NCBI GenBank assembly: GCA_030063045.1 | Contig: JAQSEB010000047.1 | Coordinates: 2,294,001 to 2,358,000, forward strand | Direction: 5' to 3' | DNA from: Pratylenchus scribneri | Taxonomy: Eukaryota; Nematoda; Chromadorea; Rhabditida; Pratylenchidae | Length of the DNA stretch: 64,000 nucleotides | Part shown: positions 21,581 to 34,561 of the stretch, in pieces | Layout: each line of letters opens with the position of its first letter | Numbering within the stretch: the first letter of the stretch is position 1 | Made by a program: the position numbers and the translations under genes | The notes under the pieces: model-generated | Databases searched by the model: none | Seen by the model: the letters and a program-made list of their open reading frames with translations, nothing else | Told to the model about the DNA's origin: nothing

Positions 21581-24500
21581 ATGTTTGCAAAGATGTTAGA
21601 GCAATTAGAACAATTTTTAATACAATTTACTTCATTGTCGTTGTCGATTGAGAAGAAAGACCAACAAAATTCCTTAAGGGAGTATGAAATTGACGAACTT
21701 CAACGAATTATTACAAAAATTTTGAAAAGCCCTCGGTTCTCAGCAGGTTTGAATTTCCAATTTTTATGCAAATTTGCTACAAAATTATCAGACATTTTCG
21801 AAGCATCAAATCGGCCAATGCTCGGTCAATTGGTTTCAATTTTATTGGATGCTTTTTCCCAGCCGAAAATGGCTTTAGAAACAAGGTTTCATTTAATTTT
21901 ATTTATTGATAAATTTTCCAATTCAAAAGAATGAAATGCGGTACAATTTTATGCTCAATAACCGATGAGAAATTCAAAGAAAATTCGGCTGATTTTATTG
22001 CATTCATTCTGCCCGGCATATTTTCTACTTGTCAAAATGTGAGTGATTAATCAAATTATTTAACAATATTTAATTTTACAGGTTCTTTTAGCAAATTTGA
22101 ACGAATTGAAATCATTGGAAATTTTAAACTTTGCCAGTAAGGTTCAAAATTCCGAAATTAAAATTTTAATGTTTAAAATGTTCTTTAGATTTTGACGAAT
22201 ATTCTTGCGGTTTCATTCACAAATTTGAACCCAAAATTAGCTGAAAATATTAACAAAAATGAACCACCGAATGCATTTCTTGCCTTCAAAAGAGATGAAA
22301 ATTGGGGGAAAATTGCCAAGGAGCGAATTTTAAAACAAGTTTAATTTTGAAATTGGAATATTAATGTCAAAATTTAATAGTTGACTGCAATTTTATCGAG
22401 AATGTGTGCCCATAATATTGATGCAATCCGCGCTGAATCATTGAAAATTGTTTATAGAATAAATGAATTGAATATTTTTGGTAATTTATTTTGCAATTTA
22501 ATATTAAAATAATTATTTTTAATTAAAAGATGAATTCGACCGAATTGCATTGGACCTGGTTTCGGTGCTCTACAACGAAGATATTCCAAGGTTTTCACAT
22601 TTAAATTAAAATTTTAATTAATTTTTATTTAATTAAGTATTCAAAATTTATGCTCCAAATTGGTTCCTAAACTTCAATCCAATAAAGAGCTAATCGAATC
22701 CTATGCTTTACAAAAATTGACAAAGGCACTGAAAACGCTGGAAAAGGATGTTAAAAATGCTTCAATGGGCCAGAAACATGTGGATAATGTTTGTTTTTAA
22801 ATTTTTGAGATGGACTTATTTTAATTTTTTAGCTGATAAATTTATGCAAAATAATCAATTCAACCGTGATGAATCGACTATTTTTATCACAAAATTTTAT
22901 GGAGAGGTTTTTCTCCACAATTCTTTCCACAATTGAAGTTGATTGTTCAAAAGAGTTGGTTAGTGATTATCATCCGGAGGAAAGAGGTAAATTTTAATGC
23001 AGTGTTGCACAAAAAGTCCTCGTCTTTCTTCTCGTCTTCGTCCTGTGTCCTCGTCTCATCATAAGGAAGAAAAGACGAGAAAATGGGTAAAATCTATGGC
23101 ATAGAACGAGTAAAATACAAGGGAATAGACGATTTTTCCATTGTTTAGAGGTGTTTTTTGGTCTCTTCTCGTCGGACGAAAAACGGGACGAGAGACGAGG
23201 GCTGAAAAAATCGGGGACGAAAGGATGAGACGAAAACGAGCGATTTGTGCAACACTGTTTAAATGCAATTTTATTTACAGAATAATTAAAAATTACAATT
23301 CATATTTTTAGAAGACCAGCAGCATCAAATAATTTCATTTCCATTGAAATATGGCATTAATGAAAAACAAATTTATCGACTCGCCCGCTTTCTCATCAAT
23401 TTGCCGAATTTCGAAGTAAAATCTGTTCTTTAAATTTAATTAATTTTTAATCGATTTCAGAATTTATTGGATTATTTATTGGATCATTTTAATGAAAATT
23501 ATTCAATGTTGGAGCGGAGAATTGCAATTCTTTTTGTCATTTTTCAAATGATGCGAGCATTTTCATTGGAAAATGATGGCCAAATGAGGAATGCAAATTG
23601 CCATCAATTTATTGGAAATTTCCTGGATTTATTGAAAACAATGGACCCAATGGTTGGAGAGGATGTTTCGGATAAACAAATTGAAGAAATTATTCCATCA
23701 AATTCAAAGGAAACCAGCATAATTCAGTAAATAATACTATTTAAATTAAAATAAATTTAATTTTTAGATTATTGATTGGATGCTTATCGCTTATCAAATT
23801 TGATCAAATTCCATCGAAAGTAAGAAAATTTATTAATTAAAAAATTAATTTAATATTTCAGCTTGTTGGTGATGTGCTCTATGAATTGTTAAAATGGTCT
23901 TCATCCACAAATTTTGCAATAAAAGCTGCCGCCAATCATTGTTTAGCACATTATGCAAAGGTAAATAAACCATAATTTTTAAACAACTAATTTAGTAAAT
24001 TAATAATTTGGTACCGAATTTTACCAAAAAATGCATCTTTTATTCATCTAAAAATAATTTGGATTGGACGGAATCGAACCTCCATCATTCCTCTATTTTT
24101 CGCTCCAAAAAGGGCAGAAAAGTCAAAATCTATCGGCTGATAACTTTAACTTAAACCGGTTTTTAGAACCAACACCCTTATATACCATTCAATAGAGCTA
24201 ATCCAGTTGCATTAATTTCAATTGATTTTTTGTCTAATTTAACAGAACCTTTATGAAATTTAAATCAAAACAATCAATGAGGCAAATCCACGATCTAATG
24301 TTTATTAAAATAAGTTTTCTTGGGTCTAATGAAACTAAACATTAAAAATTAAACAAATTTATGGCAAAAATTATGATCCTATTGACAAAATAATTTCAAA
24401 ATTATTTTACAGCAAGAATTTGCGCCATCATCGGAATTGGCCCTCTCCGACTTCATTTTCGCCCATGTCCACCAAATAATGTTCAAAGTTTCGTTGGCTG

Positions 24501-26074
24501 CCCACGATTTTGCACTGAATCCCCGCTTCCCGTTGGTTATTGCCGAAATGGTTTCACGATGCGCCAAAAATCCCAAAATGTTCACTGAAATCCGCGGTGG
24601 AATTGGTGAATGTCTTTATTGGTTGGACCGAAGTGCCCAAAATAGGACAATGCTTTTGTTGAGGGCACTACGAAATTACACACAATCAATGCTGGAATGG
24701 TTTCCAAATTTGATGCCATCAACATCCACTGACAACGCTGATCCATACAAAATTGAGGAAGGCAAAAATGCGCCCAATGACCCAAATTATGAATTGATTT
24801 CCAATTCTACAGCCATTTTAAATCGGTATTAAATTTTTTAAAAATATTTAATTTAATGAAAAAAAAAACATTGAAAATTCCGAAAAGAAATGGTTTATCC
24901 TAAACCAATAAACCTCATATATCCAATTGAATATCATTTGATTAAGCCTTGGTTTAACTAGTTCAGTTTTGAACCATTAAACCAAAATGGGTTTAAACCG
25001 TTTAATACCCCTTTAATTTTTGACCAAACCATAACAAATTATATACCATTCAATGCGTCTTGACTTGACCAGCTCTATTTAATTGGGTATATGATTTCAA
25101 ATCCTCTTAAACCATTATAATTATTTGTCTTCGTTAAGTAATCCTTTTTAGGGGAAAATAAATACTTAAATATTTCTTTTTTAATTTTTACACCAATTTT
25201 TCAGAACGAAGCATTTTATTTCATCAAGAAATTTGCCAATTCAACTGCTCATTTTGTACATTTTGAATTATTCACTGGAATTCATTAAAAATTATGAAAA
25301 TGATCTTCTCCCAATGATCCATCAAAATTGGCATGGATTAATCAGAAAATTGGGAGATGATGGCAAAATTCCAAGGCCAATGACAGAGTCGGAGAAATTG
25401 GTTGCAGTTAAAGCAATTCAGGTTGGCACAAAATTAAATTTATTTTCGGATGAAATTTATACCTGGTTTAAACTGACTAGAGTTTATTAAAAAATTACCG
25501 AAAAAATTTCATTGAAATTTTATAGCCTAGTGTTACCCATCAAAATTGGGGGTCATGGGTTCGAATCCGCTCAGAGGACAATGATTTTTTTCTGTCTTAA
25601 TTCCCGCTATTATATAGTTTTATACATTCTATTTTACATTTATAGCCAAAATACATTAATTCAACCCAAAAATAACCCAATTCTCTTTTAAGGTGATCGA
25701 AAGGATATGCATCATATCGACGGATTTTGTCCATAGAAAAGTGATTGAAGATTTCATTCCACGGGCACATTCACTGTTGAAAATGTTTGCAAGAGTGTCA
25801 TCAAGTGCAATGAGGGGATTCGAAAGGCATACGGCCACTTATCGACTTCAATTTGCTCTAATTAACAGGTTTAAAACCTTTCATTTTGACCCAAAATTTA
25901 TGGGCCATTTTCAGTACTCCAACAATTCTGCTGAAAAGCAATGTTTTGGCCACAGAGCACATTGAACCATTCAAACAATTGTTGGCTTCCTACTCAAATT
26001 GTGCAGAATTTTGCGATGAATTGAGGAAAAAAGCATTGGAATCACTCATTAAAATTGAACAATTTCCAAAATAA
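21581..26074 (+). CDS. TTI1: TELO2-interacting protein 1 (TTI1) homologue, HEAT-repeat protein
   Basis: Sixteen exons from 21581-21885 through 25915-26074 stay in phase and give 858 residues (human 1089). The protein is alpha-helical throughout with HEAT-like repeats, e.g. LIGCLSLIKFDQIPSKLVGD and LLDYLLDHFNENYSMLERR. The C-terminal third aligns with TTI1: NDLLPMIHQNWHGLIRKLG, then AVKAIQVIERICIISTDFVH, RKVIEDFIPRAHSLLKMF and TATYRLQFALIN. TTI1 works with TELO2 and TTI2 in cotranslational assembly and stability of PIKK kinases (mTOR, ATM, ATR). The identification rests mainly on the C-terminus, and the N-terminal half is divergent. Introns host a small MITE (23000), a tRNA-like segment (24060), a family B MITE and a SINE. 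The start is the only Met before the first conserved helix. Confidence 0.75.
23000..23259. repeat. Small inverted-repeat element (MITE-like, family D)
   Basis: The ends are perfect inverted repeats: cagtgttgcacaaa on the left and tttgtgcaacactg on the right. Diverged inner arms are rich in cctcgtct and agacgag. At 260 bases it encodes nothing and lies within a TTI1 intron. Confidence 0.8.
24055..24125 (-). repeat. tRNA-like B-box segment
   Basis: The reverse complement reads aatgatggaggttcgattccg, a good Pol III B-box. There is no intact A-box or cloverleaf, so it is probably an old tRNA-derived insertion. It lies in a TTI1 intron. Confidence 0.45.
24870..25150. repeat. MITE family B, copy 2
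   Basis: It carries the family core in reverse orientation (gaccaaaccataacaaatta, tataccattcaatgcgtctt), flanked by ttgaaaattccgaaaag on the left. It forms most of the 379-base TTI1 intron 24826-25204. Confidence 0.75.
25500..25690 (+). repeat. tRNA-derived SINE-like element C, copy 4
   Basis: gggtcatgggttcgaatccg (B-box), then ctcagaggacaatgattttt, with the shared 3' part acatttatagccaaaataca. It lies in a TTI1 intron. Confidence 0.7.
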
Positions 26075-26231
26075 TTTATTAAAAATTTTATCCAAATAAT
26101 TTATAAAAATTTAATATTTATTCTTTTGTAAATAAATTTCTATCACAATAAAAGTATGGAAGAAAACCCGAAATAAATTAAAGTAGCATTTTGAAGGATC
26201 AAAAATAGGGTATGGGGATGGGGGGAATTTA

Positions 26232-28735
26232 TCAATGGTCGGTGGTATTGTAAAAAATTACGGAGAAGCAAACAATTGAGGCACCGAGTACAAAAATTGC
26301 AGTAATTTGAAAGTGTTCGAAGATCATCAACGAAATGAGAACAACGCAGATGATTGAAAGGGATGAGGCGAAACTGCAAAATTAAATATTAAAATAAATT
26401 GAATTAAATATGTTCAAACCTTTTATATAAATTGTCCAAATGTTTCATAATAAGAGAAATGTAAATGCCACCCAATGAGAGAAAAACTGCAAAAATGCTC
26501 ATTTTAATTAAGAAATTCATTCAAAAATCCTACAAATTATAAGATAAACGCGGGCATTATAGCCGAAAGTGAAGCCAAATTCTTGAATGCGGTTCTGTAA
26601 AGAATTGAAGATTAATTTAAAATAAAATTGAAAACAAACATAGTCTTTCATATAACAGCCAAGCAATGCGGATAAAACACCACAGGAATACCTGAAGAAA
26701 TTAAAATGTATTTAGTGCAGAAAAAAAGAATAAATAATACCAAAAATTAATTTATAATGGTTTAGGTTTATCTTCCCTTCTTAAACCATATATCCAAAAT
26801 TGAATAGATTTTGTCAAAACACATCGGATGGTATATAATTTGGTTATGGTTTGGTCAAAATTAAAAGGAATTAAACGATTTAAACCAATTTTGGTTTAAT
26901 GATTCAAAACTAATTTAGATTTGGTTAAATTCAAGCCAAAATATACCTAATCAAATGATGCCATATTGACGAGATAAATCGCTTGGATTTAAAGTTTATT
27001 GGTCTAGGACAAACCATTGAACCGTTATATACATTTTGGCGTTTTCAGTTTTTCCCCATATTAAATATTTTCCCCATTTAACTCTTACATTTGCAAATTT
27101 CGTATCCAAAATGGAGTGCTTGATCCATCTTTGAGCATTTTCTCAAAATAGACACCAGCAAAGCCGGCTGTCACACAAGTGGCCAAAACAGCAAATAAAC
27201 CGGTCAATTTGTTGCCTTTCGCCATTTTGGCATTGGAATCGGCCTCGGAAATGTCCAACTAAAATATTTTCACTACTAGGATGTTAAAAATGGCGAGAAA
27301 ACCTGAACAAGTGCTACTCCGCCACAGAGCATAAAAATTGCAATCCAACGGCGAAGGGAAAATCGTCTTCCGAGGAAAAGCATCTTTAATTTATTTTAAT
27401 TATAATTAATTTAAGGAAAATTTTTAATTCGTCGAAAATGGTTTAACGGTTCAATGTTTTTCCTAGACCCAATTTTAGACCAAATGGATAAACCTGATTA
27501 AATAAAATGCATCATTTGATTATATTTTGGCTTAAGGTATAACCAATTCTAACTTAGTTTCAAACCATTAAATCAAAATGGGTTTAAACCGTTTAAAACC
27601 TTTTAATTGTTAACCAAACCATAATAAATTATGTTCCATTCGATGTGTTTTGACCATCTCTATCCAATTTGGTTTATGAATGTATTAAAATCCTCAAAAA
27701 AACCAGATATTTTGGTTATTTTACAACAATTAAATAAAATTTACCATGAAAACGGCAGCAGATGGAATTTTCAATTGGCTGATAACTTGATAGGCCGACG
27801 CATCCAAATTGGATAAAGCAATGAAATCCAAATTCTTAATTAATCAATTAAAAATGGACCAATTAATCAAATTAAACCAAACATTTTGAAGGGCATAAGC
27901 CAATGAGGGGACGCTCATTTTTGCCAGTTCAATTGGCTTTGAAATGAATTCTTTGTTTATTAACTGAAAAATTTGGATTTAATTTTGAATTAAAATAATT
28001 TAAAATTACTTGATTGCCCCTTTTGAACGAGAAATGGCCACCACCACCAAATCCGCCATAGATGAAACAAAGCGTGATGATGAGTTTGACACATTCCGAG
28101 AAGAACACAACTAAAAATAAAATACTAATTCGCATTTATTTATTAATAGGGTACGGATTTTTAGGTTGCAAAGATCGATAAAATAAGTACGTATCTAAGT
28201 TCCTTTTCTTTGTGAAATTTGTCCAAAAAGATTCGGGAACGTCTTAATAGGTAATTTTTGGCTTTTTTTTTGCATTTTCCTAATGAAATTTTGCCCTAAA
28301 AAAATGCCAAAATAGGTTAAAAATTACATCAAACGCTATTTTTATGAACTTCCCTAACCAATTCTGATATATAAAATAGGCAAAAAACCTTTAATCGCCC
28401 CTTAATTATTTAATTTCAAAAGAAAACCTGTTGAGGATGAATAGAGCTGTAAATTAATAAATTTAATTCGGATAATTAAATTTAAATTAACCTCTTTCTT
28501 CGGTGTCATTTGTCGAGTATATGAAATCTTTAAATTAATCAAATTGAATTAAATTAAAAATATTTCCCATTACCAAAATTGTGTAACCAGTCCAAAAAAA
28601 TATTGTGAAGGCAACCACATAACAATTGAAGAGGACATCCTTCACATTTAAATGCTGCTTTTTATGGGAATGGGCACTTTTTTCTGTGGCAGAATCATCC
28701 AATAAATTTTCAAGGGATTCGGGATCCCCTTTCAT
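26232..28735 (-). CDS. Nucleotide-sugar transporter, SLC35A family
   Basis: About twelve short exons rebuild a Golgi-type transporter of about ten hydrophobic helices. Diagnostic pieces are [52 protein letters not shown] (the SLC35A signature), [43 protein letters not shown] and [19 protein letters not shown]. The family exchanges UDP-sugars (UDP-GlcNAc or UDP-Gal; CMP-sialic acid in other animals) for the nucleoside monophosphate across the Golgi membrane. The exact substrate cannot be read. The hydrophilic N-terminus starts at ATG 28735, 14 bases after a ttttttag site that could be a trans-splice acceptor. Two introns are made largely of family B MITEs. TTI1 converges from the other side, ending 157 bases away. 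Confidence 0.88.
26735..27065. repeat. MITE family B, copy 3
   Basis: The core ttatggtttggtcaaaatta and flanking ggtttaa/ttaaacc arms are present. The right end has acattttggcgttttcagt. It occupies one SLC35A intron. Confidence 0.75.
27425..27710. repeat. MITE family B, copy 4
   Basis: Reverse-oriented copy: aattcgtcgaaaatggttta at the left, then taaccaaaccataataaatt in the core. It occupies a second SLC35A intron (between 27384 and 27745). Confidence 0.75.
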
Positions 28736-28980
28736 TCTCTTCACCCGTCTAAAAAATTAATGAATAATTAATTAATTATAATTATTAGAAAATTAGCAAT
28801 TTTTATGTAAAATTATTCTCGATCCATAATAAATTTGAAGTATGAATATTGATAAAAAAATCAAATAAAATTGAAAAAATAAAACAAAAATTTACACAAA
28901 AAAATTTTATTCCACTCAATTTAATTGTACATTTTTATCAAATAAAATGAATTCCTATTTGTGTCATCATTGTTCTTCTT

Positions 28981-30803
28981 CTACATAATTCTGTTGATTT
29001 GATCAATATGCGGTTTGACAGGTTCACCAGTGCCTCCGGGAACATATTTCCAAGAGAGCGGACTCGAATAGGGAACCAATTTTCCGGCGAACATTTGCAC
29101 TGATGGCATTCCCTGGATGCCGTGATAGTGGATGCGAGCCTGTTGATAGACGAAAGTGATGCCAATCAATGGTAAAGCGACGAGAAGGCCATGCGTGATG
29201 CTGTAGTTATCTGAAATTAAATAAAAATTAAATATTTTTGTCAATTTAATTATTGATTGGCTTTTTATCTAGATTGAATTAATTTCTTCCAATTGAAAAA
29301 TAAACAATTTTGAGTTCTTAACGGCCATCTGGAACCAGAAATATCCCTTAAAGTCATGCCGTGATTTTCGCAAATTAATCACTGGTTCAGTTTACATATT
29401 ATTTGTGAGGTTTACTCATAATCATAATCAATCTTAGATCCTATAAATAGGTGACCGGTTAAAAATCCTATTTTTGCTAATGTCCCAAATGGAGGATTTT
29501 TAGATGACTAAATTGGGCATTTGGTGTCTTCCATTTAACTGAACCAGTAGGAAAGAGCCACCCTAAATGATAAAAGCATTCTTCGGGTCTTAACATTTTT
29601 AAAGCATTTTTCAATCTAACCAATGACCATAAATTTATTATTTAAAATAAACTCGCTTACATATTGTCATCTGTGCCAGTCCAGTCACAATAGATGCTAA
29701 AAATTGATTTCGATTATAATTTAAAAATATTTTAATAACCAATGCTCCAATTCCAAGTATCGTCCACATGGCGAATGGTCGCTGCCGTACATGCTGCTGC
29801 GCCAAACGTGAATGACAACACAACGGGTATTGGCGCATTTTTGGTGACCCAATTTTTGAGCATGTTTTTGACTTTGACCTGCCCGACATGATGTTGAACA
29901 TTCCTTCCACGATAGCCGATTTCTTCAATGATGGAATACATAAATGCTGAAATGGAATAAATTTAATGAATAATTAGGATAAATTTACTGTAGAGTGCAG
30001 CATATTTTGTCAGTGAGAGCCCTTTCTCCAGGCAACCTTCATTGATTGGTTTGTCCCAGAAACGCGGACCATAATGGATCTAAAAATAAATGTTTAATTA
30101 TATTTTTTGAATTTTTCGAATTCGTTTTTCACATAAAATTCATTTCATTTCAAAAATCTCAGTTTTTTAGACTCAAAAATAAATCTCAAGGTTTTTTCAA
30201 TTTTGCAGAAAATTTTCACTCCATTTTCAAAATAACAAAAGTTATAACAAACCGGATTATAATAATTCATATTGTGCGGCTGTCTGCCCAAATATTTATT
30301 GTCATAATGATGAAGGGTGTTGCCCAATGGATTCACTAATATTCCAGGATGTTGTTCGCTAATATCCCACTTCTCCGCAATTTGTTTGTATTGTCTTGAA
30401 CCTTCTCGAACCTAAATTATTTATTCAACTTTTAAATCACATAAAAAAATTATAAAACCTTCTTTTGAAATTCAAAGAAATTCCCCGGTTGATCCGCTTT
30501 AATTGTCGTATTTTTATGGTATTGTGAATCAAGTTGGAATGCTCCAAACATTGATGTCCCATCCGGCACTTTCGGGTCAAACCATTGACGGTCTTTTTCT
30601 CGCAGGCTTGGGAATACTCCGGTTTGTCTTCCCATTCTCAACAATTCATCTTTGTGTCCCAATTCAAGCCACCATTCCGGTCGTCCATGGCTAAAGAATT
30701 AAAAGGATTAATTTAAGATAAATTTATGAGCTTACTATGCTTTTGTAAACAGGCCAATATGGTGGTCTTTTAGTACAGATTTTTGGCGCCAATGGTGGTT
30801 CAT
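28981..30803 (-). CDS. Mitochondrial complex I subunit NDUFA11-like (Tim17/B14.7 family), N-terminally extended
   Basis: Minus-strand exons join to give about 300 residues. The C-terminal half has predicted membrane helices and KNAPIPVVLSFTFGAAACTA, TIRHVDDTWNWSIAS and IVTGLAQMTIYNYSITHG. These parallel the NDUFA11 pattern of a helix, a 'DDPLNY'-like loop and a small-residue helix. The N-terminal half (HGRPEWWLELGHKDELL, GVFPSLREKDRQWF, NTLHHYDNKYLGRQPHN) is hydrophilic and looks like a nematode-type extension. NDUFA11 sits in the membrane arm of complex I. Exon 1 is ambiguous: splice phase favours ATG 30803 (MNHHWRQKSVL), but the first ATG after the acceptor opens another frame (MPHIDPYEPPLAPK, then PPYWPVYK) that looks more protein-like and would need a one-base shift at the junction. 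The identification is moderate. Confidence 0.55.
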
Positions 30804-31076
30804 ATGGATCAATATGAGGCATTGGTGAATATTGAATGCTCTAAGAAAGTTTAAAATGACGAAAATTGGATGTTAAAAATATATTAATTGAATTGAAAAA
30901 TATCAAACATAAAATTAAACATTTAATTCGAAAAAATTTATCAGATCACAAATAATTTAATTAAAAATACTGGGAATAATAATTGAGAAAAAACGGTAAT
31001 AATCAACATTCAACAAATATTTAAATTCATCAACAACTTCATCATCTTTCTCCAATTCCTCATCTTCATTTCTGCT

Positions 31077-31491
31077 TTATCCACGCATAATGTAAATGAA
31101 TGGGTTCTCATCGAAGGGCGGATTCTCGAAAATGCCTGCATGGACCTTGGTGAACATTGCCGGATTGTATTTGTACCATTGCATTGGATTGCGCTTCATT
31201 TCCACCTTTTCGAAGATGCCTCGTTCATAAATTTTGTTCGGCAGTGATGACAATTTGACTGACTAAAGTTAATTAATTGATTGGTTTTATTTACAATAAA
31301 ATAAAAACAAACCTTCTTGACAATCGGTTTCGGCTGAAGATTGAATTGATGAAGTGGGAGAGGGCATTCATGTACAATGTTGTTGCTGAGTTCTGCCTAA
31401 AATTTAAATGATTAGTATTTTTATAATAATTCTCTAAATTATTTACCTTTCCTTTAACTTTCGGCAGTGAAACCAACCATAGTTGAGGCAT
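31077..31491 (-). CDS. Small unidentified conserved-looking protein
   Basis: Three exons (31491 to about 31447, about 31396-31314, about 31263-31077) with GT-AG introns encode about 104 residues starting MPQLWLVSLPKVKGK. The middle has NIVHECPLPLHQFNLQPK. The end has ERGIFEKVEMKRNPMQWYKY, then NPAMFTKVHAGIF and NPFIYIMRG before the stop. It is basic with a short hydrophobic N-terminus, which would be compatible with mitochondrial targeting, but I do not recognise the family. It lies 273 bases upstream of the NDUFA11-like gene on the same strand and may be co-transcribed with it. Confidence 0.6.
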
Positions 31492-32056
31492 AAGATTGAA
31501 TTTTTGCTTTTTGAATATGAATGATAAAAAGTTTATTTTCCTAAAATTTGTAGATTGTAAAAATGATAAGATTGAAATAAATTAAAACGGGTATAATGAA
31601 TAATCTAGAAACCAGAATGGAAAAAAGTTAGAAGTTACTAAGTAAAACTCATCAAATATTTCTAGCTCTAGAAAAACTGTTCAGAAAACCTGAAGTTTTT
31701 TTGATTATTTTAGATGTTTTCATTAGCATTAGAGATTGCGGAAATCGCTATTTATCGATTGAAAAAATAGTACATAAAATGGAGGGGTAGAGATTAAAAA
31801 GGAATAATAGATAACCACAACTCTTTTTCTCATTCCTAAATCGGAAATCGCTAAATTTATTAAGCAAGCAATTTTCCTTTTCTCGACGCCCGACTTGCGC
31901 ACCGAATTTTCATATTAGCTTAAAGCTTACTAGTTTTGCTAAAAAGAAACTCGAATTAGCACAAAATAGTAAGCCACAAGCCTAAAAATTATGCATTGCA
32001 ATCGATCGCGTCGCGGAATAAATATTAGGAAAAATAGATTTGGTGAAAAAATAAAA
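31492..32056. promoter_or_regulatory. Divergent region before the MADF gene
   Basis: This AT-rich interval lies between genes on opposite strands. An in-frame ATG at 31991 (MHCNRSRRGINIRKN) could extend the MADF protein, but the conserved start is probably 32057. No repeat or RNA gene was seen. Confidence 0.4.
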
Positions 32057-34058
32057 ATGACATCGTCGATATCGATAGATCCAAATCTACTAATAGGTCT
32101 TGGTGGTTATCGCACATCTAATATTATGATGGTTAACGATAATGAAGCATCTTCGAGAAATATTGGTTCAAATGAAACAGCAATAATGGTTGAAGAACAT
32201 GGCGATCTGGACGATTCGGAAATGATTGGTCAACATTTGGTCACTGGAGGAACTGCTGAAGAACCTTCATTCAATCTTAAATTAATTGAGGCTGTCAAAC
32301 AGAGCCATTGTCTCTATGATGCTTCAGACAAGTTAGTAAATTAATTTAAACAATGATAATTTTGAATATATTCATTAGACAATACCGGAGTGCGGATTAT
32401 AAAATCAAAGTTTGGAATCGATTGGTACAAGTGTTGGGCTTCCAAGGTAAAACATTTACGACATTTTTAAAATAAAAATTTTCTATTCAGGAGATGCTAG
32501 AACACTTTACAATCGTTGGAAACAGTTGCGAGACAAATATGGGAAGGAGGTTTTGTTATCATCAATTTAAACAAAAATGAAATGCAATTTAAATTAGAAA
32601 AAGAAAATCAAATACAGCGGCGAACAACAATCACAATGGCAATATTTCAAGGTTTTATCTCGGTAAAAGAAATAATTGTTTTAATCAAAATTGTAAAGTA
32701 TTTGACTTGGCTGAATCCACACATGCTTGATCGAACCCAATTACGATATGAGCGGAATAGAGATGGAAAAAATGTACGTACAATTTTATGATTAAATTAA
32801 ATTCATCATCATCCTAAAATTTTAGGAGCAACAACAAATTGTTATCACAGACCCGAATTTTACATTACATTTGATCAATGAAGTCCGGTTGCAACCGTGT
32901 CTCTACGATATAAAGGATCCCAAATATCGACATACCGGTTTAATTTTAATATAATTTATTTAAGAAACTTATTTTTGTAGAATATCGAAATCATGCTTGG
33001 TCGGAAATTGTCAAAAATTTGGCTTTTCCAGGTTAACAAATATTTTCCTAAATTTAATTTGAATTAAATAAAGGCGATGTAAATGCTTTGTATAAACAAT
33101 GGAAGAAAGTTCGTGACCGTTATGTTCGAGAGAAGAGGAAATTGCGAATGACCAGCAGTGCAGGACAGGAAGAGCCAAATTGGGAATTGTACCGTGAATT
33201 GGTGTGGATTGACCCTTATCTTGACGAACGGGCAGCGTAAGTTAATTAAATAAAAACCTTAACTTTTCATAAATTTTAAGTCAAGTAAAAAGGAAACGTG
33301 AAAGCAGTGAATGTTCCGGTGATGAAAGCATGTTCATGAATGACACATTCTCCTCTACACTCAATTCATCCGGACTCGATTCACTTACCCTCAACAACGC
33401 AATGGGCGGCAGTTCATCCCAGCAATCGCAACATCATCATCAACAAATGCAACAACAACAACAAACTCATTATGAAATGTTGCAACAACAACAAAATGGG
33501 GGAGGGAGCATCAATGCAGAGGGGCAAGTCATTATTGGGCATCAGCTTCAGCAATTAGTCAAACTGCAGAATCAACAGCATCAAATTCAGTCACAGGTAT
33601 GTGGTATGCCATTGGGTTTAGGCCAAAAATTTATCAAAAAATTTGGAAAATTGTGAAACCTTAATTTTAAGGGCCTCGGAAGAATTCGGTCCTCAACCGG
33701 TGGTGGCACAACACCAATTGTTGGCACAGTAGGCGGCATCGGCTTGGCAACATCCACTGGAAACACTGCCGCCGCCGCATTGATGATGTCTCAACAACAA
33801 CACAACATCCCACTCCAAACTAGTCAAATCCACCATCAACTTATTCAAGGAGGGGCAACGACATCCTCCGGTTCCGCCACTACACAACACGTCATTATCA
33901 CAAATGAGCCGCCGGCGGTGACAATCGATGGGGACCGGGCATTTGCAATCAGTGTTGCAGCCGATTTGCTGTGTTTGCCGGAACATGCCCGCACAATGGC
34001 CCGTGCTCAAATTCAACATTTGCTTGAGAATTCAAAGATTACCATAGTTAAAGCATGA
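32057..34058 (+). CDS. Transcription factor with two MADF domains
   Basis: Exons from 32057-32331 and 32379-32446 through the last one ending 34058 encode about 480 residues. MADF domain 1 runs from LKLIEAVKQSHCLYD through YKIKVWNRLVQVLGFQ and GDARTLYNRWKQLRDKYGKE to WLNPHM. Domain 2 runs from FTLHLINEVRLQPCLYD through HAWSEIVKNLAFPGDVNALY to LVWIDPYLDER. MADF is a Myb/SANT-like DNA-binding fold common in nematodes. A nuclear localisation signal (KKRKRE) and a Gln/His-rich region follow, then a C-terminal helical segment (RAFAISVAADLLCLPEHA) resembling a BESS-type interaction motif, though that last point is inference. Tandem MADF proteins are known in worms. An upstream in-frame ATG exists at 31991. 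Confidence 0.85.
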
Positions 34059-34561
34059 ATCGATTCTTCTTTATTTTATATTTTTCCGCTTTTTTTATTA
34101 TGTAGATTTCTTAATGCTATTTTCCCTTTCTTCATTCTATCGCAAATTAAGATTAATTTTAATTATCTTTTAAATTTATCCTTAATTTTTAATTATAGTA
34201 ATTTTTATATTCATTTTTTAATCAATATTGTCTATAATCAGCAGAATTGTAACGTAAAAATTTAGTATAAATTTTTCTTAAATTGGCACATTTTTAACAA
34301 ATGTATTTTTTTTTTAATTTTGTTTTTAAACAAAATTCAATATTTTTAAATCATTAAATTTTCTTGTTTGCACATTTCACTGAAAAAAAGGTTTGTTTTC
34401 ATCAATTTTCAAGAATAAAACGAAAAAGCCAACTATCATTTGGATTTAGATGTTAGAAAATTCTAAAACCAGTCGAAATATTTAGGCTAAACTATCAAAA
34501 ACATGATTTAATTTAAATCTTTTAAACTTTCAGTATTCTGGAACTATATTTGAGAAGAGAA

